DNA of 46,832 nucleotides from SG8-41 sp035620515. Its GTDB lineage: Bacteria; Pseudomonadota; Gammaproteobacteria; Burkholderiales; SG8-41. The number at the start of each line of letters is the position of its first letter. Position 1 is the stretch's first letter. Positions 1 to 10,852 of the stretch are shown here, one piece after another. The notes under the pieces were generated by a model, which was given only the letters and a program-made list of their open reading frames with translations, searched no databases and was not told where the DNA came from. The DNA lies in NCBI GenBank assembly GCA_035620515.1, contig DASPGR010000130.1, forward strand, positions 1-46,832, in the 5' to 3' direction. A program made the position numbers and the translations under genes.

Positions 1-811
1 TGATGCGCCCGACCTTCTCGTTCGGCGTCTGGTACGTGACGCCGACGCTGAAGAGCACGCGCCGCTCCATCATGCGCTGGTAGTTCTGGATCCGGCTCTT
101 GAGGAGATCGGCGTTCGCGAAGACGATCAACTCGCCGTCGAGGCTCCTGATGCGGGTCGTCTTGATGCCGACCCGCTCGACGGTCCCGCGCAGGTTGTCG
201 ATCACGATGAAGTCCCCCACGACGAAGGGCTTGTCGAGCACGATGGAAAGCGATGCAAAGAGATCGCCCAATATGCTCTGGGTCGCGAGCGCGACGGCAA
301 TTCCTCCGACTCCCAGCCCCGCGATCAGTGCAGTAATGTCGAACCCCAGCTGGTCCAGGCCAAGCAGCACGACAAAGATCCAGAGCAGCGCGCGCGCCCC
401 GAAGCCGATAAGACTCAGTGCGGTCGCCCCGTCCGGATCGGTGGCACGGGCGCTCTCGATCTTGCGCCGGATCCAGAAGCCGATCGCCCGATTGCCCCAC
501 AGTGCGGCCTGCAGCAGCAATGCGGCGATTGCAAGGAGCGCCGTGATGCGCTCAATCCTCTGCGGAAACGCAAGCAACAGCATCGCGGCGTAGGCCGCGA
601 GGGGAACAAACAGAAGGACGCTTGTCTTCTGCAGGATGTCGGCAAGCGCGTCTCCCCACGCGACACCCGTGCGGCGCGACACCGACGAAAACAGCCGTGC
701 CGCAACATACCGGACGATCGGCACGGCGACCAGCACCGCGAAGAAAATGCCGACCGCGATCAGCCAGTCCGTGGCGTCGTTCGATTCCAGCAACTTCTGC
801 CACGCTTTCAT
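1..811 (-). CDS. MscS-family mechanosensitive ion channel, C-terminus cut by window edge
   Basis: The frame opens at an ATG at 809-811 and stays open to base 2, giving 270 residues without a stop, so the C-terminus lies outside the window. The N-terminal part has about four hydrophobic segments (residues about 15-37, 65-85, 90-115 and 133-155). A glycine/alanine-rich pore helix (ITALIAGLGVGGIAVALATQ) follows, then the conserved start of the MscS beta domain: KPFVVGDFIVIDNLRGTVE and a TTRIRSLDGELIVFAN stretch. This is the canonical TM3/beta-domain junction of small-conductance mechanosensitive channels, which release solutes on hypo-osmotic shock. The protein belongs to the inner membrane. The gene is last in the minus-strand trehalose/glucan run, 97 bases after the malQ-treY stop. 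A weak AGGGG precedes the start. Family assignment is firm; the exact subfamily is not. Confidence 0.9.
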   Translation of the reverse strand, partial: MKAWQKLLESNDATDWLIAVGIFFAVLVAVPIVRYVAARLFSSVSRRTGVAWGDALADILQKTSVLLFVPLAAYAAMLLLAFPQRIERITALLAIAALLLQAALWGNRAIGFWIRRKIESARATDPDGATALSLIGFGARALLWIFVVLLGLDQLGFDITALIAGLGVGGIAVALATQSILGDLFASLSIVLDKPFVVGDFIVIDNLRGTVERVGIKTTRIRSLDGELIVFANADLLKSRIQNYQRMMERRVLFSVGVTYQTPNEKVGRI

Positions 812-908
812 GCTGGGCCCCTACGCTTGCGTGAAATTTGCGCTCATTATCCCATTCGACCTCTGCCCGGGCCAAACGCCCTCCTGAACGGTGGCGTCCG
901 CGTGAGTC

Positions 909-3900
909 TCACTGTGCCCGCTGCGCAGTGTCGATGATCGTTCCCGACGGCGCCAGCACGGCCCACGGCAGCGTCGAGAACACCCTGACGAGCGGCAGCG
1001 CCCCATCCGCCTGCGTGGTCGAGACAGACTCCCCGGTCAGGACATTCAGCCAGTCCCCGCGCGGCGCTTCGAGCTCCGTGTCGTGCCAGACTGCATCGCC
1101 GACCGCAGCAAGTCCGGTCGACGCAAGGCGCGCGAACCAGCGCGGCGCGATCACGACGAGCTGCAGGTCACCCTGCCGCCGCACGAAGGCGCAGACGTTG
1201 TTCGCGCGCGGGCCGCGCGCCCGCAGCGGGGCGTACTCGCCCTCACGGAACACGGCATCGAAGCGCCGGCGCAGTTGCAGCAGACGCCATGTGACATAGA
1301 GCTTCAGGCGGCCGTCGCCCGCCGTCCCGAAGAGCTCCGCAGCGTACGATCGGAGTACCTCGGGACCGTGCGCGGCCGCGCGCTGCATCTCCGCGAGCCA
1401 CGCAACGCGGCGCCCATAGTCGACCGGCCGCCGGTTATCCGGGTCAACCAGGCTGAAATCCCACGATTCATTGCCCTGGTAGAAATCGGGCACGCCGGGT
1501 GCCGTCGTCTTCAGCACGACCTGGGAGACGCTGTTCATGAGACCGATGCGCGCGATCTTGCGCTGGAACGGCAGGAACTCGTCGAGGAAAGCATTGCCCG
1601 ATCCTGGCGCGAGCAGCGCATCGACGAAGCCGAGCGTCGCCTCCTCGTACGCCGCATTCGGATTCATCCACGAGGTGAGCACCTTCGCCTCGCGCACGGC
1701 CTTGAGCATCGTTTCCCGTATGCGTTCGCGGAACGCGCTGAGGCCGGCCTCGTCGAGCTCGCCAAGCGGCCAGGCGCCGACCAGGCACTGGTAGAGAAAG
1801 TACTCGTCGTTGGGGCTCGGCGCGCGCTCCGCGCCCGCTCTCCCCTTCTTTTCCCGGCTGATGCGGTTCCAGCGAATGACGTTGGCCCGCCACTCTTCCG
1901 GGATTTCCGAGAGAACGTTCAATCGCGCGCGGACGTCTTCCGAGCGCTTGTTGTCGTGCGTGGAGGTCGCGAGCATCGCATGCGGCCAGTTCTTCTGGCG
2001 CTCGCGGTTCGCACGGTGAAAGGTCGTTAGCGTGACGCCGAAGCGGCGCGGGTCCCCGCCGACCTCGTTCAGGGAGATGAGGCGGTTGTAGATGTAGAAC
2101 GTCGTGTCCTCCATGCCCTTGGCGGTCACGGGCGCGGTGTACTGCTGCAGTTTCATGGCGAAGGTGAGGACCTGCCTGCGGAAGGCCTCGGTCTTGCCGT
2201 CCGCGATCGAAGTGAGCATTGCTTCGCGCACGAAGCCGAAGACACTCACGTCGCCGGCGGTGCTTCTGCGCTTCGCCGCTTCGACCGCCAGCTGCACGTG
2301 GCGGCGGTCGTCCTCCGTGACGCGGCCCGGAGCGAGATACGTTCGATACACGGGAAAGCACGCGACGACCTCGAAGAGCGCGTTGCGGAGATTGTTGAGC
2401 GTGAAGTCCCGCGTGTGGTGGTCGGCCTCCGCAATGCGGGCGAGCGCGTTGGCGAGCACGTTCAACTCGCCTGCGAGCGCGGTGCGCATGATGATGCGCT
2501 TCGAGCGGTAGAGAATTTCATCAGCCGGCAGCGGGTCACGCGTGAAGATCCGGTAGAAGCGCTCGAGCCGCGCTCCGGCCGCCGCATCGAGGAAGAGGCC
2601 ATTCAGGAGATTCATGAAGTCGTAGCCCGTTGTGCCGTGCACCGGCCACTCGGACGGCAGCCGCTCCTCGGCCTCGAGGATTTTCTCCACAACGACATAA
2701 GTCGAACGGTAAGGCGCGGATTCCGCCGGCAGGTCGGTCGGAACCTGCGCGCGCCGGTATTGCAGGCGATGGAAGTATTGCAACGGGTCGAACAATCCAT
2801 CCGGGTGGTCGATCCGCAATCCGTCCACCTTGCCCTCGGAGAGCAGCCGCAGGACCAGCGCATGCGTGAAATCGAAAACCTCCGGGTTCTCCATTCGCAG
2901 CGCCGCGAGATCATTGATATCGAAGAACCGCCGGTAGTTGATCTCCGCGGACGCAACGCGCCAGAAGGCGAGGCGGTAGGCCTGGGCCTCGAGCAGCGCA
3001 TGCAGCTCTGCGAAGGACAGGGAATCGCCGGGGATGCCGTTCACCTCCTTGACGGCCTGACCGACGAACCACGCGATGTCCGGCGAGCGCGCGACGAGTC
3101 CCGCAAGGTGGCGCTTGTGCACCTCCTTGTCGCGCCGTCGCTCGGCGAGCTTCTCCGGCTGCACCGCCGTGCGCGGCGGGAGGTTCTGAAAAGCGGTGAT
3201 GAGACTCTTGAACTCGAGCACGTCGGGATGCTCGGCGCCGAGCCGTGCGTCGAGGCGCTCCGGCGCGCGCCCGAGGATGCGCCGGTACTGGCGCGGGTTC
3301 ACCGGAAACCGGTGCTCGAAATACCAGACGCTGAACTCCCCGCGCTCGGCGTCGAATACGAGCTTCAGCTCCCCGCGCTCGAGCACCCTTCCATACGGCT
3401 CCGCCAGCGCCGGCACGACGACCTTGCCCTCGATGCCTTCCTTCGCGGGATTCCACTCGATGTCGAATACCTCGGCATGCACGGAGGCCGGGCCGTTCTC
3501 CAGCACGTCGAGCCAGTAGCCGTTGTCCGCCCCCATGACGCCCATGTGGTTGGGGACCATGTCGAGCACCTGCCCCATGCCGTGGCGCTTGAGGGCCGCC
3601 ACGAACCGGTCGAAATCTTCTTCGGAGCCGATCTCCGGATTGAGCGCACCATGATCGATGATGTCGTAGCCGTGCAGGCTTCCCGGCCGCGCCTTGAGAT
3701 AAGGCGAGCAGTAGACGTGCGAGACGCCGAGCGCCGCGAGATACGGTACCAGCTCGGTCGCGCGCGCGAACGTGAAGTCCCGGTTGAACTGCAGCCGGTA
3801 GGTCGCGCGCGGAATGATCGGCGCGGCGTCGGGCAGCGCGGCCGCTGCCGCCGCGAACGCGCGCGCGCCAATGCCGCGTTCGGCCTTCATCGCCTCGGCA

Positions 3901-6068
3901 AGCGCCTTGACGCGGTCGTCGGCCCCCCACTCCTCCAGGTTGAGGGCGAGCTTGCGCTGCCAGTTCGGATACTGATCGCTCGTCGCCGGCAGATTCACCT
4001 GCTCGAGCTGCCCGAATACATCCTCCATCTGCACCATCATCAGCTGCGCCCGGCTGCGCGCGATGAAGCTGTGGATGGCGAGCGTGAATTCGGGCGTCAT
4101 GTCCGGCGTGGACACCGGGTGGACTGACATCCCCGGCGGCAGGAGCCCCCCGCGCTCGAGCGCGATCAGGAGCCGCGCGCGGTCCTGGGAACGCTCCATC
4201 ACCTGTTGCGCCCGCTGCCCCTCGGAGGGATAGAGATTCAACTGCGCGCGGACATCGAGATCGTGGCCGCGCCAGAAGCTCTTCAGCGTGGGAAGGTCAT
4301 GCGTGCTCGCGGCAGCGAGCGCCTGCTTGGGATACGCCGCCGGTGCCTTGAAACTGCCGTCCGCCTGCTTCTCGAAGAGCAGGAGTCGATAGGACAGCAC
4401 GCCGGCCGCCTCCAGGTTCTCGCCGAGGCCTTCGGGAAGGGTTCCCAGGTCCTCGCCGATCACCATGCAACGGTTGCGCTGGCTCTCGAGGGCGACGATG
4501 CCGAGAAGATCGTGAAGCGGATAGGTGACGTACGCGCCCTCTTCCGGTGACGCATCCGGCGGCACCCAGAAAAGGCGCGTCAGGCCCATCACGTGATCGA
4601 TCCGGAGCGCACCCGAGTGCCGCATGTTCGCGCGCAGCGTTGCGATGAAGGGCGCGTAGCCGGCTTCGGTGAGCCGCTCGGGAATGACCGGCGGCAGGCC
4701 CCAGTTCTGGCCGTGCAGGTTGAAATCGTCAGGCGGCGAGCCGACGCTGGCGGTCTCCGCATAGAGCTCCTGCCAGGCCCAGGCTTCGGCCCCGGCGCGG
4801 TCCACGGAGACAGCGAGGTCCTGGTAGAGACCGACCGTCAGCCCCAGCTCGAGGGCGCGCTGCCCGCACGCCGCGAGCTGCTCGTCAGCCAGCCACTGCA
4901 GCCAGGCGTAGAACTCCACCCCATCTCGATTTGCCTCGAGATAGCTGCGCACCTCGGGCGAGTCCGGCCTGCGGTAGGCCTCGGGCCACACGGACCAGCC
5001 CCAGATGCCCGCATCCTCCGCGTGAAACTTCTCCTGCAGCGCGTGGTAGAGCGCGAAACGCGTGAGCGTCTCGCCGCCCTCGAGGATAAAACGCGTGTAC
5101 GCGCTTCCCCGGTCGGTCCCGGCGGCGACGTCGCGCTCGCGGAACTCGCGGTATACGGCGCGCAGCACCCCGAGCTTTGCCCCGGCCAACCCGGGGTAAT
5201 CGACGAGCTCCGCGCTGCGCAATGCGCGCAGTCGCGCCTGGAACTGCGGGTCCGCGGTTCTCTCGCGCGCCGCCCGGCACGCGGCAAATTCGGGAACCGC
5301 TTCCACATCGATGTAAAGAGGATTCAGGTAGACGCGGCTCGAGGGGCTGTAGGGGCTGATGTGGCTCGGGTTGTGGGGAAAGAGCGCGTGCAGCGGGTTC
5401 AAACCGACAACGCCGGCGCCGAGACGCGCCATGATGTCAACGGCATTGCGCAGGTCGGTGAAATCGCCGATGCCCCAGTTGTGCCCGCTGCGCACGGCAT
5501 AGAGCTGCAGCGCCGGGCCCCACACGCGGCCGCCGGCGTCGAGGCCGGGCGACGTGTAGCATCGACGCGGCACGACGATCAACGTCATGGCCGCGGCGTC
5601 GCTCGCGTCGGGCGGACCCAGGATGAAGCGGTGATAACCGGGTGGCAGCGCATCGCGCCACTGGAAATCGAATCTGATGAACGTGGTCCCGCCGATTTCC
5701 CGGCGGCCCGTTTCGGCCAGCTCCACGGCTCGAAGCTCCCCGCGACGTGTCTCGCCGCTTTCCAGCGCCAACGTCCATGTGAGCGCCTTGCCCGCAGTGC
5801 GTTCATCGAGGCAGATTTCCCAGCGGCAGGGCAATTCATCCTCGCGGAGAACGCAAACAGCGGGGATCCTGCGCCGCCAGGCACCCTCTTCGCGCGAGCG
5901 CAAGGCTTGCGCGACCTCGCTCTCGTCAGCGATCACTCCCATCGCCTTCAGCAGCGCGATGCGGGTCTCATCGGATGTCTCGTGGTCGCGGCCCCAGATA
6001 TCCCGGAAGCCGGCTGCGATACCGACGTGCTCGCACAGGCGATGCAGAGCGTCGCGCGGCACTGTCAT
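909..6068 (-). CDS. malQ-treY: MalQ-TreY fusion: 4-alpha-glucanotransferase joined to maltooligosyltrehalose synthase
   Basis: One 1719-residue frame carries two enzymes. Residues about 1-735 are a GH77 amylomaltase, with the catalytic triad readable as D491 (RIDHVMG), E539 (VIGEDLG) and D591 (STHDLPT). Their spacings of 48 and 52 match those of E. coli MalQ. Residues about 750-1719 are a GH13 maltooligosyltrehalose synthase beginning RATYRLQFNRDFTF, with D1087 (LRIDHPDG), E1128 (VVEKILEAEE) and D1372 (STHDNKRSEDVRARL). MalQ rearranges maltodextrins; TreY turns the reducing-end glucose into a terminal trehalosyl unit for TreZ to release. The frame runs open 78 codons further upstream, but that part lies inside treZ. 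The ATG at 6066-6068 sits one base past the treZ stop (TGAGATG), which marks translational coupling. Both active sites look intact, so both activities are expected. Confidence 0.95.
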   Translation of the reverse strand: MTVPRDALHRLCEHVGIAAGFRDIWGRDHETSDETRIALLKAMGVIADESEVAQALRSREEGAWRRRIPAVCVLREDELPCRWEICLDERTAGKALTWTLALESGETRRGELRAVELAETGRREIGGTTFIRFDFQWRDALPPGYHRFILGPPDASDAAAMTLIVVPRRCYTSPGLDAGGRVWGPALQLYAVRSGHNWGIGDFTDLRNAVDIMARLGAGVVGLNPLHALFPHNPSHISPYSPSSRVYLNPLYIDVEAVPEFAACRAARERTADPQFQARLRALRSAELVDYPGLAGAKLGVLRAVYREFRERDVAAGTDRGSAYTRFILEGGETLTRFALYHALQEKFHAEDAGIWGWSVWPEAYRRPDSPEVRSYLEANRDGVEFYAWLQWLADEQLAACGQRALELGLTVGLYQDLAVSVDRAGAEAWAWQELYAETASVGSPPDDFNLHGQNWGLPPVIPERLTEAGYAPFIATLRANMRHSGALRIDHVMGLTRLFWVPPDASPEEGAYVTYPLHDLLGIVALESQRNRCMVIGEDLGTLPEGLGENLEAAGVLSYRLLLFEKQADGSFKAPAAYPKQALAAASTHDLPTLKSFWRGHDLDVRAQLNLYPSEGQRAQQVMERSQDRARLLIALERGGLLPPGMSVHPVSTPDMTPEFTLAIHSFIARSRAQLMMVQMEDVFGQLEQVNLPATSDQYPNWQRKLALNLEEWGADDRVKALAEAMKAERGIGARAFAAAAAALPDAAPIIPRATYRLQFNRDFTFARATELVPYLAALGVSHVYCSPYLKARPGSLHGYDIIDHGALNPEIGSEEDFDRFVAALKRHGMGQVLDMVPNHMGVMGADNGYWLDVLENGPASVHAEVFDIEWNPAKEGIEGKVVVPALAEPYGRVLERGELKLVFDAERGEFSVWYFEHRFPVNPRQYRRILGRAPERLDARLGAEHPDVLEFKSLITAFQNLPPRTAVQPEKLAERRRDKEVHKRHLAGLVARSPDIAWFVGQAVKEVNGIPGDSLSFAELHALLEAQAYRLAFWRVASAEINYRRFFDINDLAALRMENPEVFDFTHALVLRLLSEGKVDGLRIDHPDGLFDPLQYFHRLQYRRAQVPTDLPAESAPYRSTYVVVEKILEAEERLPSEWPVHGTTGYDFMNLLNGLFLDAAAGARLERFYRIFTRDPLPADEILYRSKRIIMRTALAGELNVLANALARIAEADHHTRDFTLNNLRNALFEVVACFPVYRTYLAPGRVTEDDRRHVQLAVEAAKRRSTAGDVSVFGFVREAMLTSIADGKTEAFRRQVLTFAMKLQQYTAPVTAKGMEDTTFYIYNRLISLNEVGGDPRRFGVTLTTFHRANRERQKNWPHAMLATSTHDNKRSEDVRARLNVLSEIPEEWRANVIRWNRISREKKGRAGAERAPSPNDEYFLYQCLVGAWPLGELDEAGLSAFRERIRETMLKAVREAKVLTSWMNPNAAYEEATLGFVDALLAPGSGNAFLDEFLPFQRKIARIGLMNSVSQVVLKTTAPGVPDFYQGNESWDFSLVDPDNRRPVDYGRRVAWLAEMQRAAAHGPEVLRSYAAELFGTAGDGRLKLYVTWRLLQLRRRFDAVFREGEYAPLRARGPRANNVCAFVRRQGDLQLVVIAPRWFARLASTGLAAVGDAVWHDTELEAPRGDWLNVLTGESVSTTQADGALPLVRVFSTLPWAVLAPSGTIIDTAQRAQ

Positions 6069-6069
6069 C

Positions 6070-7901
6070 TCACGCACCTTTCTCCGCGAGAAAGCAGGCC
6101 GCCGTGAAGGGAGGAAGCTGCCCCGAAGCGAGCGCGCCCGCGCTCCCGGATGGCTCGCAGCGCAGCAATGTTCCCTGGGGTCGCTCGCGCACCGGCGCCG
6201 GCGTGGTGGAAAGGTTGAGATACAGCGAAAGCCGGCTGCCGTTTCCAAGGTGCCAGGAGGCGGTGAGCGCGCCTTCGGAAAGCACGTCGAAGCGTCCTGC
6301 ATTTCCGCCCATGCCCCGCAGTCGCGGCGCGATCTTTTCGCGCCGCAGGGCCAGCAACTCGCGATAGAGCTTCAGCCAGCGCGCATGCGGTTCCCGCCCG
6401 GTGCAAGTCCAGTCGAGCCCGCTTCGGGCAAAGGTGTCGGGCGCGTTGGGATCCGGTATTGCGGCCTGGGCTGCCGGATCGCTGAAACGCGCGAACCGTG
6501 AGAACTCCCGGCGCCGGCCCGCCGTCACCGCGGCGGCGAGCTCCGGGCCGAAGTCGCAGAAAAAGAGGAACGGGGTCGTTGCGCCGAACTCCTCGCCCAT
6601 GAAAAGCAGGGGCGGCGCCGGCGCGAGCAGCCAGACAACGGTTGCCGCGCGCAGCGGCGCCTCCTCAGCCAGCGTCGACAGGCGCTCGCCGAACGCCCGG
6701 TTGCCCACCTGATCGTGGGTCTGAAGAAACGACACGAATGCCGCCGGCGGCAGATGCGCGCTCGGCTCGCCCCGCGCGGAGCCGTCGCGATATTCCGAGA
6801 GATCGCCCTGCTGCGAGAATCCCTCGGCGAGGCTCCGGCCGAGGCACCATGCGGGCCGCTTTGCGTAGTCCGCGTAATACCCATCTGCCTCACCGGTCAA
6901 GAGAACGTGGAACGCATGATGAATGTCGTCATTCCACTGCGCGGTATGCCAGCGCGGCCGGTTGTCTTCCGTGCGGCCGAGATAGCGCGACTGGTTCCTG
7001 TCGTTCTCGAGGACGAGGTGCACCTCACGGGACGCGCCGGGGCCGGCGCGCACGCACTCGGCGAGCTCCATCATGATGTCCGGCATCGAGTCATCCGCGA
7101 TCGCGTGCACCGCGTCGAACCGCAGCCCGTCGAGCTGGTACTCCTCGAGCCAGTAGAGCGCGTTGTGGATGAAGAAATCCCGCACCGTGCGGCTGCCTCT
7201 ATCGTCGAAATTGATGGCGGCACCCCACGGCGTCTCGTGGCGCTCGGTGAAGAAGTGCTTCGCGTAGGCGTGCAGATAGTTTCCGTCCGGGCCAAAGTGG
7301 TTGTAGACGACGTCAAGCAAGACCATCAGCCGGCGCGCGTGCGCTTGCGCCACGAGCCGCTTGAAATCCTCGGGCCGCCCGTAAGCCGCATCCGGCGCGA
7401 ACGGCAGCACGCCGTCATAGCCCCAGCCGCGCCTTCCCGGGAAATCGGCGACCGGCATCAGCTCGATCGCCGTGACTCCGAGCCCGGCAAGATAATCGAG
7501 GCGTGCTTCCACGCCTGCGAACGTGCCTTCGGGCGAAAACGTGCCGACATGAAGCTCGTAGAGGACGGCCTCTTCCCACGGGCGCCCGCGCCAGCCATCC
7601 TCCGGCCATTCGAACGCTTCGGGCGCCAACACTTCGCTCGCCGCGTGCACATCGTCCGGATTGAAGCGCGAGGCGGGATCGGGCACCTCCAGAGCGCTGT
7701 CGATGCGGTAGCGGTAACGCGTTCCGGCCGGTGCCTCCACCGTGAGCTCGCGCCAGCCGTCACCGGCGTCCGGCATCGGGAAGGTCCCGCCACCGTCCGT
7801 GAGCACCAGATCAACGCTGCGCGCCGTAGGTGCCCACAAATGGAAGCGCGTTCGGTTGCCGCCGGCCGGTTCCGCGCCGAACGGCATCCGGTGCATGCGT
7901 C

Positions 7902-7905
<4 letters not shown>
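6070..7905 (-). CDS. treZ: Malto-oligosyltrehalose trehalohydrolase
   Basis: This 611-residue GH13 enzyme cleaves free trehalose from the trehalosyl end made by TreY; it acts in the cytoplasm. An N-terminal CBM48-like domain (FHLWAPTARSVDLVL) precedes the barrel. Barrel motifs are VVYNHFGPDGNYLHAY, the nucleophile D264 in DGLRFDAVHAIAD, the acid/base E300 in VLENDRNQSR, and QTHDQVGNRAFGERL, which carries the third carboxylate. The length is normal for the family. The ATG at 7903-7905 overlaps the glgX stop by four bases (ATGA), and the stop is one base from the malQ-treY start, so the three genes form one tightly coupled unit. A second ATG lies three codons downstream, but the overlapping one is preferred. 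Confidence 0.95.
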
Positions 7906-10034
<2,129 letters not shown>

Positions 10035-10051
10035 GCCTCCCTTGGGTCATG

Positions 10052-10066
10052 CCGAGCCACGCTCGG
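10052..10066. other. Small hairpin between glgX and the MscS-like gene
   Basis: CCGAGC, three loop bases, GCTCGG: a perfect six-base stem in the 66-base gap. There is no T-run on either side, so it is not a convincing intrinsic terminator. It could be a processing or attenuation point within the long operon. The structure is seen directly; its role is unknown. Confidence 0.35.
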
Positions 10067-10100
10067 AAATGGTATTGCCGCCCCGGCGCGCGAGAAGGCG

Positions 10101-10781
10101 TCATTCGTCCTTCTTGTCGTCGCGCGGGAACCACCGCTCGAGGAAGCCGGCGGCCCAGCGCTGTCCTCCGATCCCGAATGCGAGCGCAAGCGCAAACACG
10201 ACTCCGGCCAGAATGATGAGGAAGCTCTGGCGGATGATGTCACCGCCGACGTTCATCTGGTCAAGCGCGATCAGCACGACGAACACGACGATCGCATACT
10301 GCGAGAGCTTGCCGAGCAGCTCGGCATCCTGCATGCCGACGTTGCTGCAGTAGGCGACGACGGAATTGTAGATGAAGCGCGCGAAGTAGGCGCCGAACGC
10401 GAGGATCAGCAGCGCCACGATCACCTTCGGCACGAACCGGACGACCTGGCCGAAGAGATCCGTGATGTAGGTAAGCCCCAGGCTGTTGAAGGCGATCACC
10501 AGCGTCGCAAAGATCACGAGCCAGTAGATCAACGCGCCGAGTATGTCGGTGGTATCGCTCTCGATGCCGCCCTGCTTGAGGAACCCGTCCATTCCGGCGC
10601 GATCGGTCAACACGTTGAAGTTGACCGCGCGCAGCGCTTTTACGACGGCGAAACGGATGATCTTCGCCGCAAGCCATCCCGCGATGAGCACGGCGACCGC
10701 GACGGCGAGGCGCGGCAGAAACACCCCCACCTGGGTGAGGAACACCTTGAGCGGCTCAAGAAGCATATCCATTTTTTCCAT
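10101..10781 (-). CDS. MscS-like membrane protein with conserved TM helices, no beta domain
   Basis: This 226-residue protein is largely hydrophobic. Membrane segments lie at about residues 15-40, 80-100, 110-135, 155-175 and 185-205. The stretch FLPRLAVAVAVLIAGWLAAK and the later LIILAGVVFALALAFGIGGQ are typical of the conserved TM-helix family (Pfam PF05552), related to MscS-type channels. The protein ends just after the pore-like helix with WAAGFLERWFPRDDKKDE and lacks the cytoplasmic beta domain of full MscS. The start is the ATG at 10779-10781, preceded at five bases by a strong AGGAGGAGG; a GTG six bases upstream lies inside that ribosome site. It sits between treS-mak and glgX on the same strand. 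Ion or solute passage is inferred from the family only. Confidence 0.8.
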   Translation of the reverse strand: MEKMDMLLEPLKVFLTQVGVFLPRLAVAVAVLIAGWLAAKIIRFAVVKALRAVNFNVLTDRAGMDGFLKQGGIESDTTDILGALIYWLVIFATLVIAFNSLGLTYITDLFGQVVRFVPKVIVALLILAFGAYFARFIYNSVVAYCSNVGMQDAELLGKLSQYAIVVFVVLIALDQMNVGGDIIRQSFLIILAGVVFALALAFGIGGQRWAAGFLERWFPRDDKKDE

Positions 10782-10852
10782 GCGCACCTCCTCCTGTAGA
10801 AGCTCTGGTCAGAACCCGAAACGCAACCGCGGCACCCCTGCAAAAAGAAATC

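Noticed and set aside
6069..6302. A 78-residue extension at the N-terminus of MalQ-TreY
   Set aside because: It overlaps treZ in another frame and has an Arg/Ser/Pro-rich shadow composition; the ATG at 6068 abuts the treZ stop and begins a normal MalQ start.
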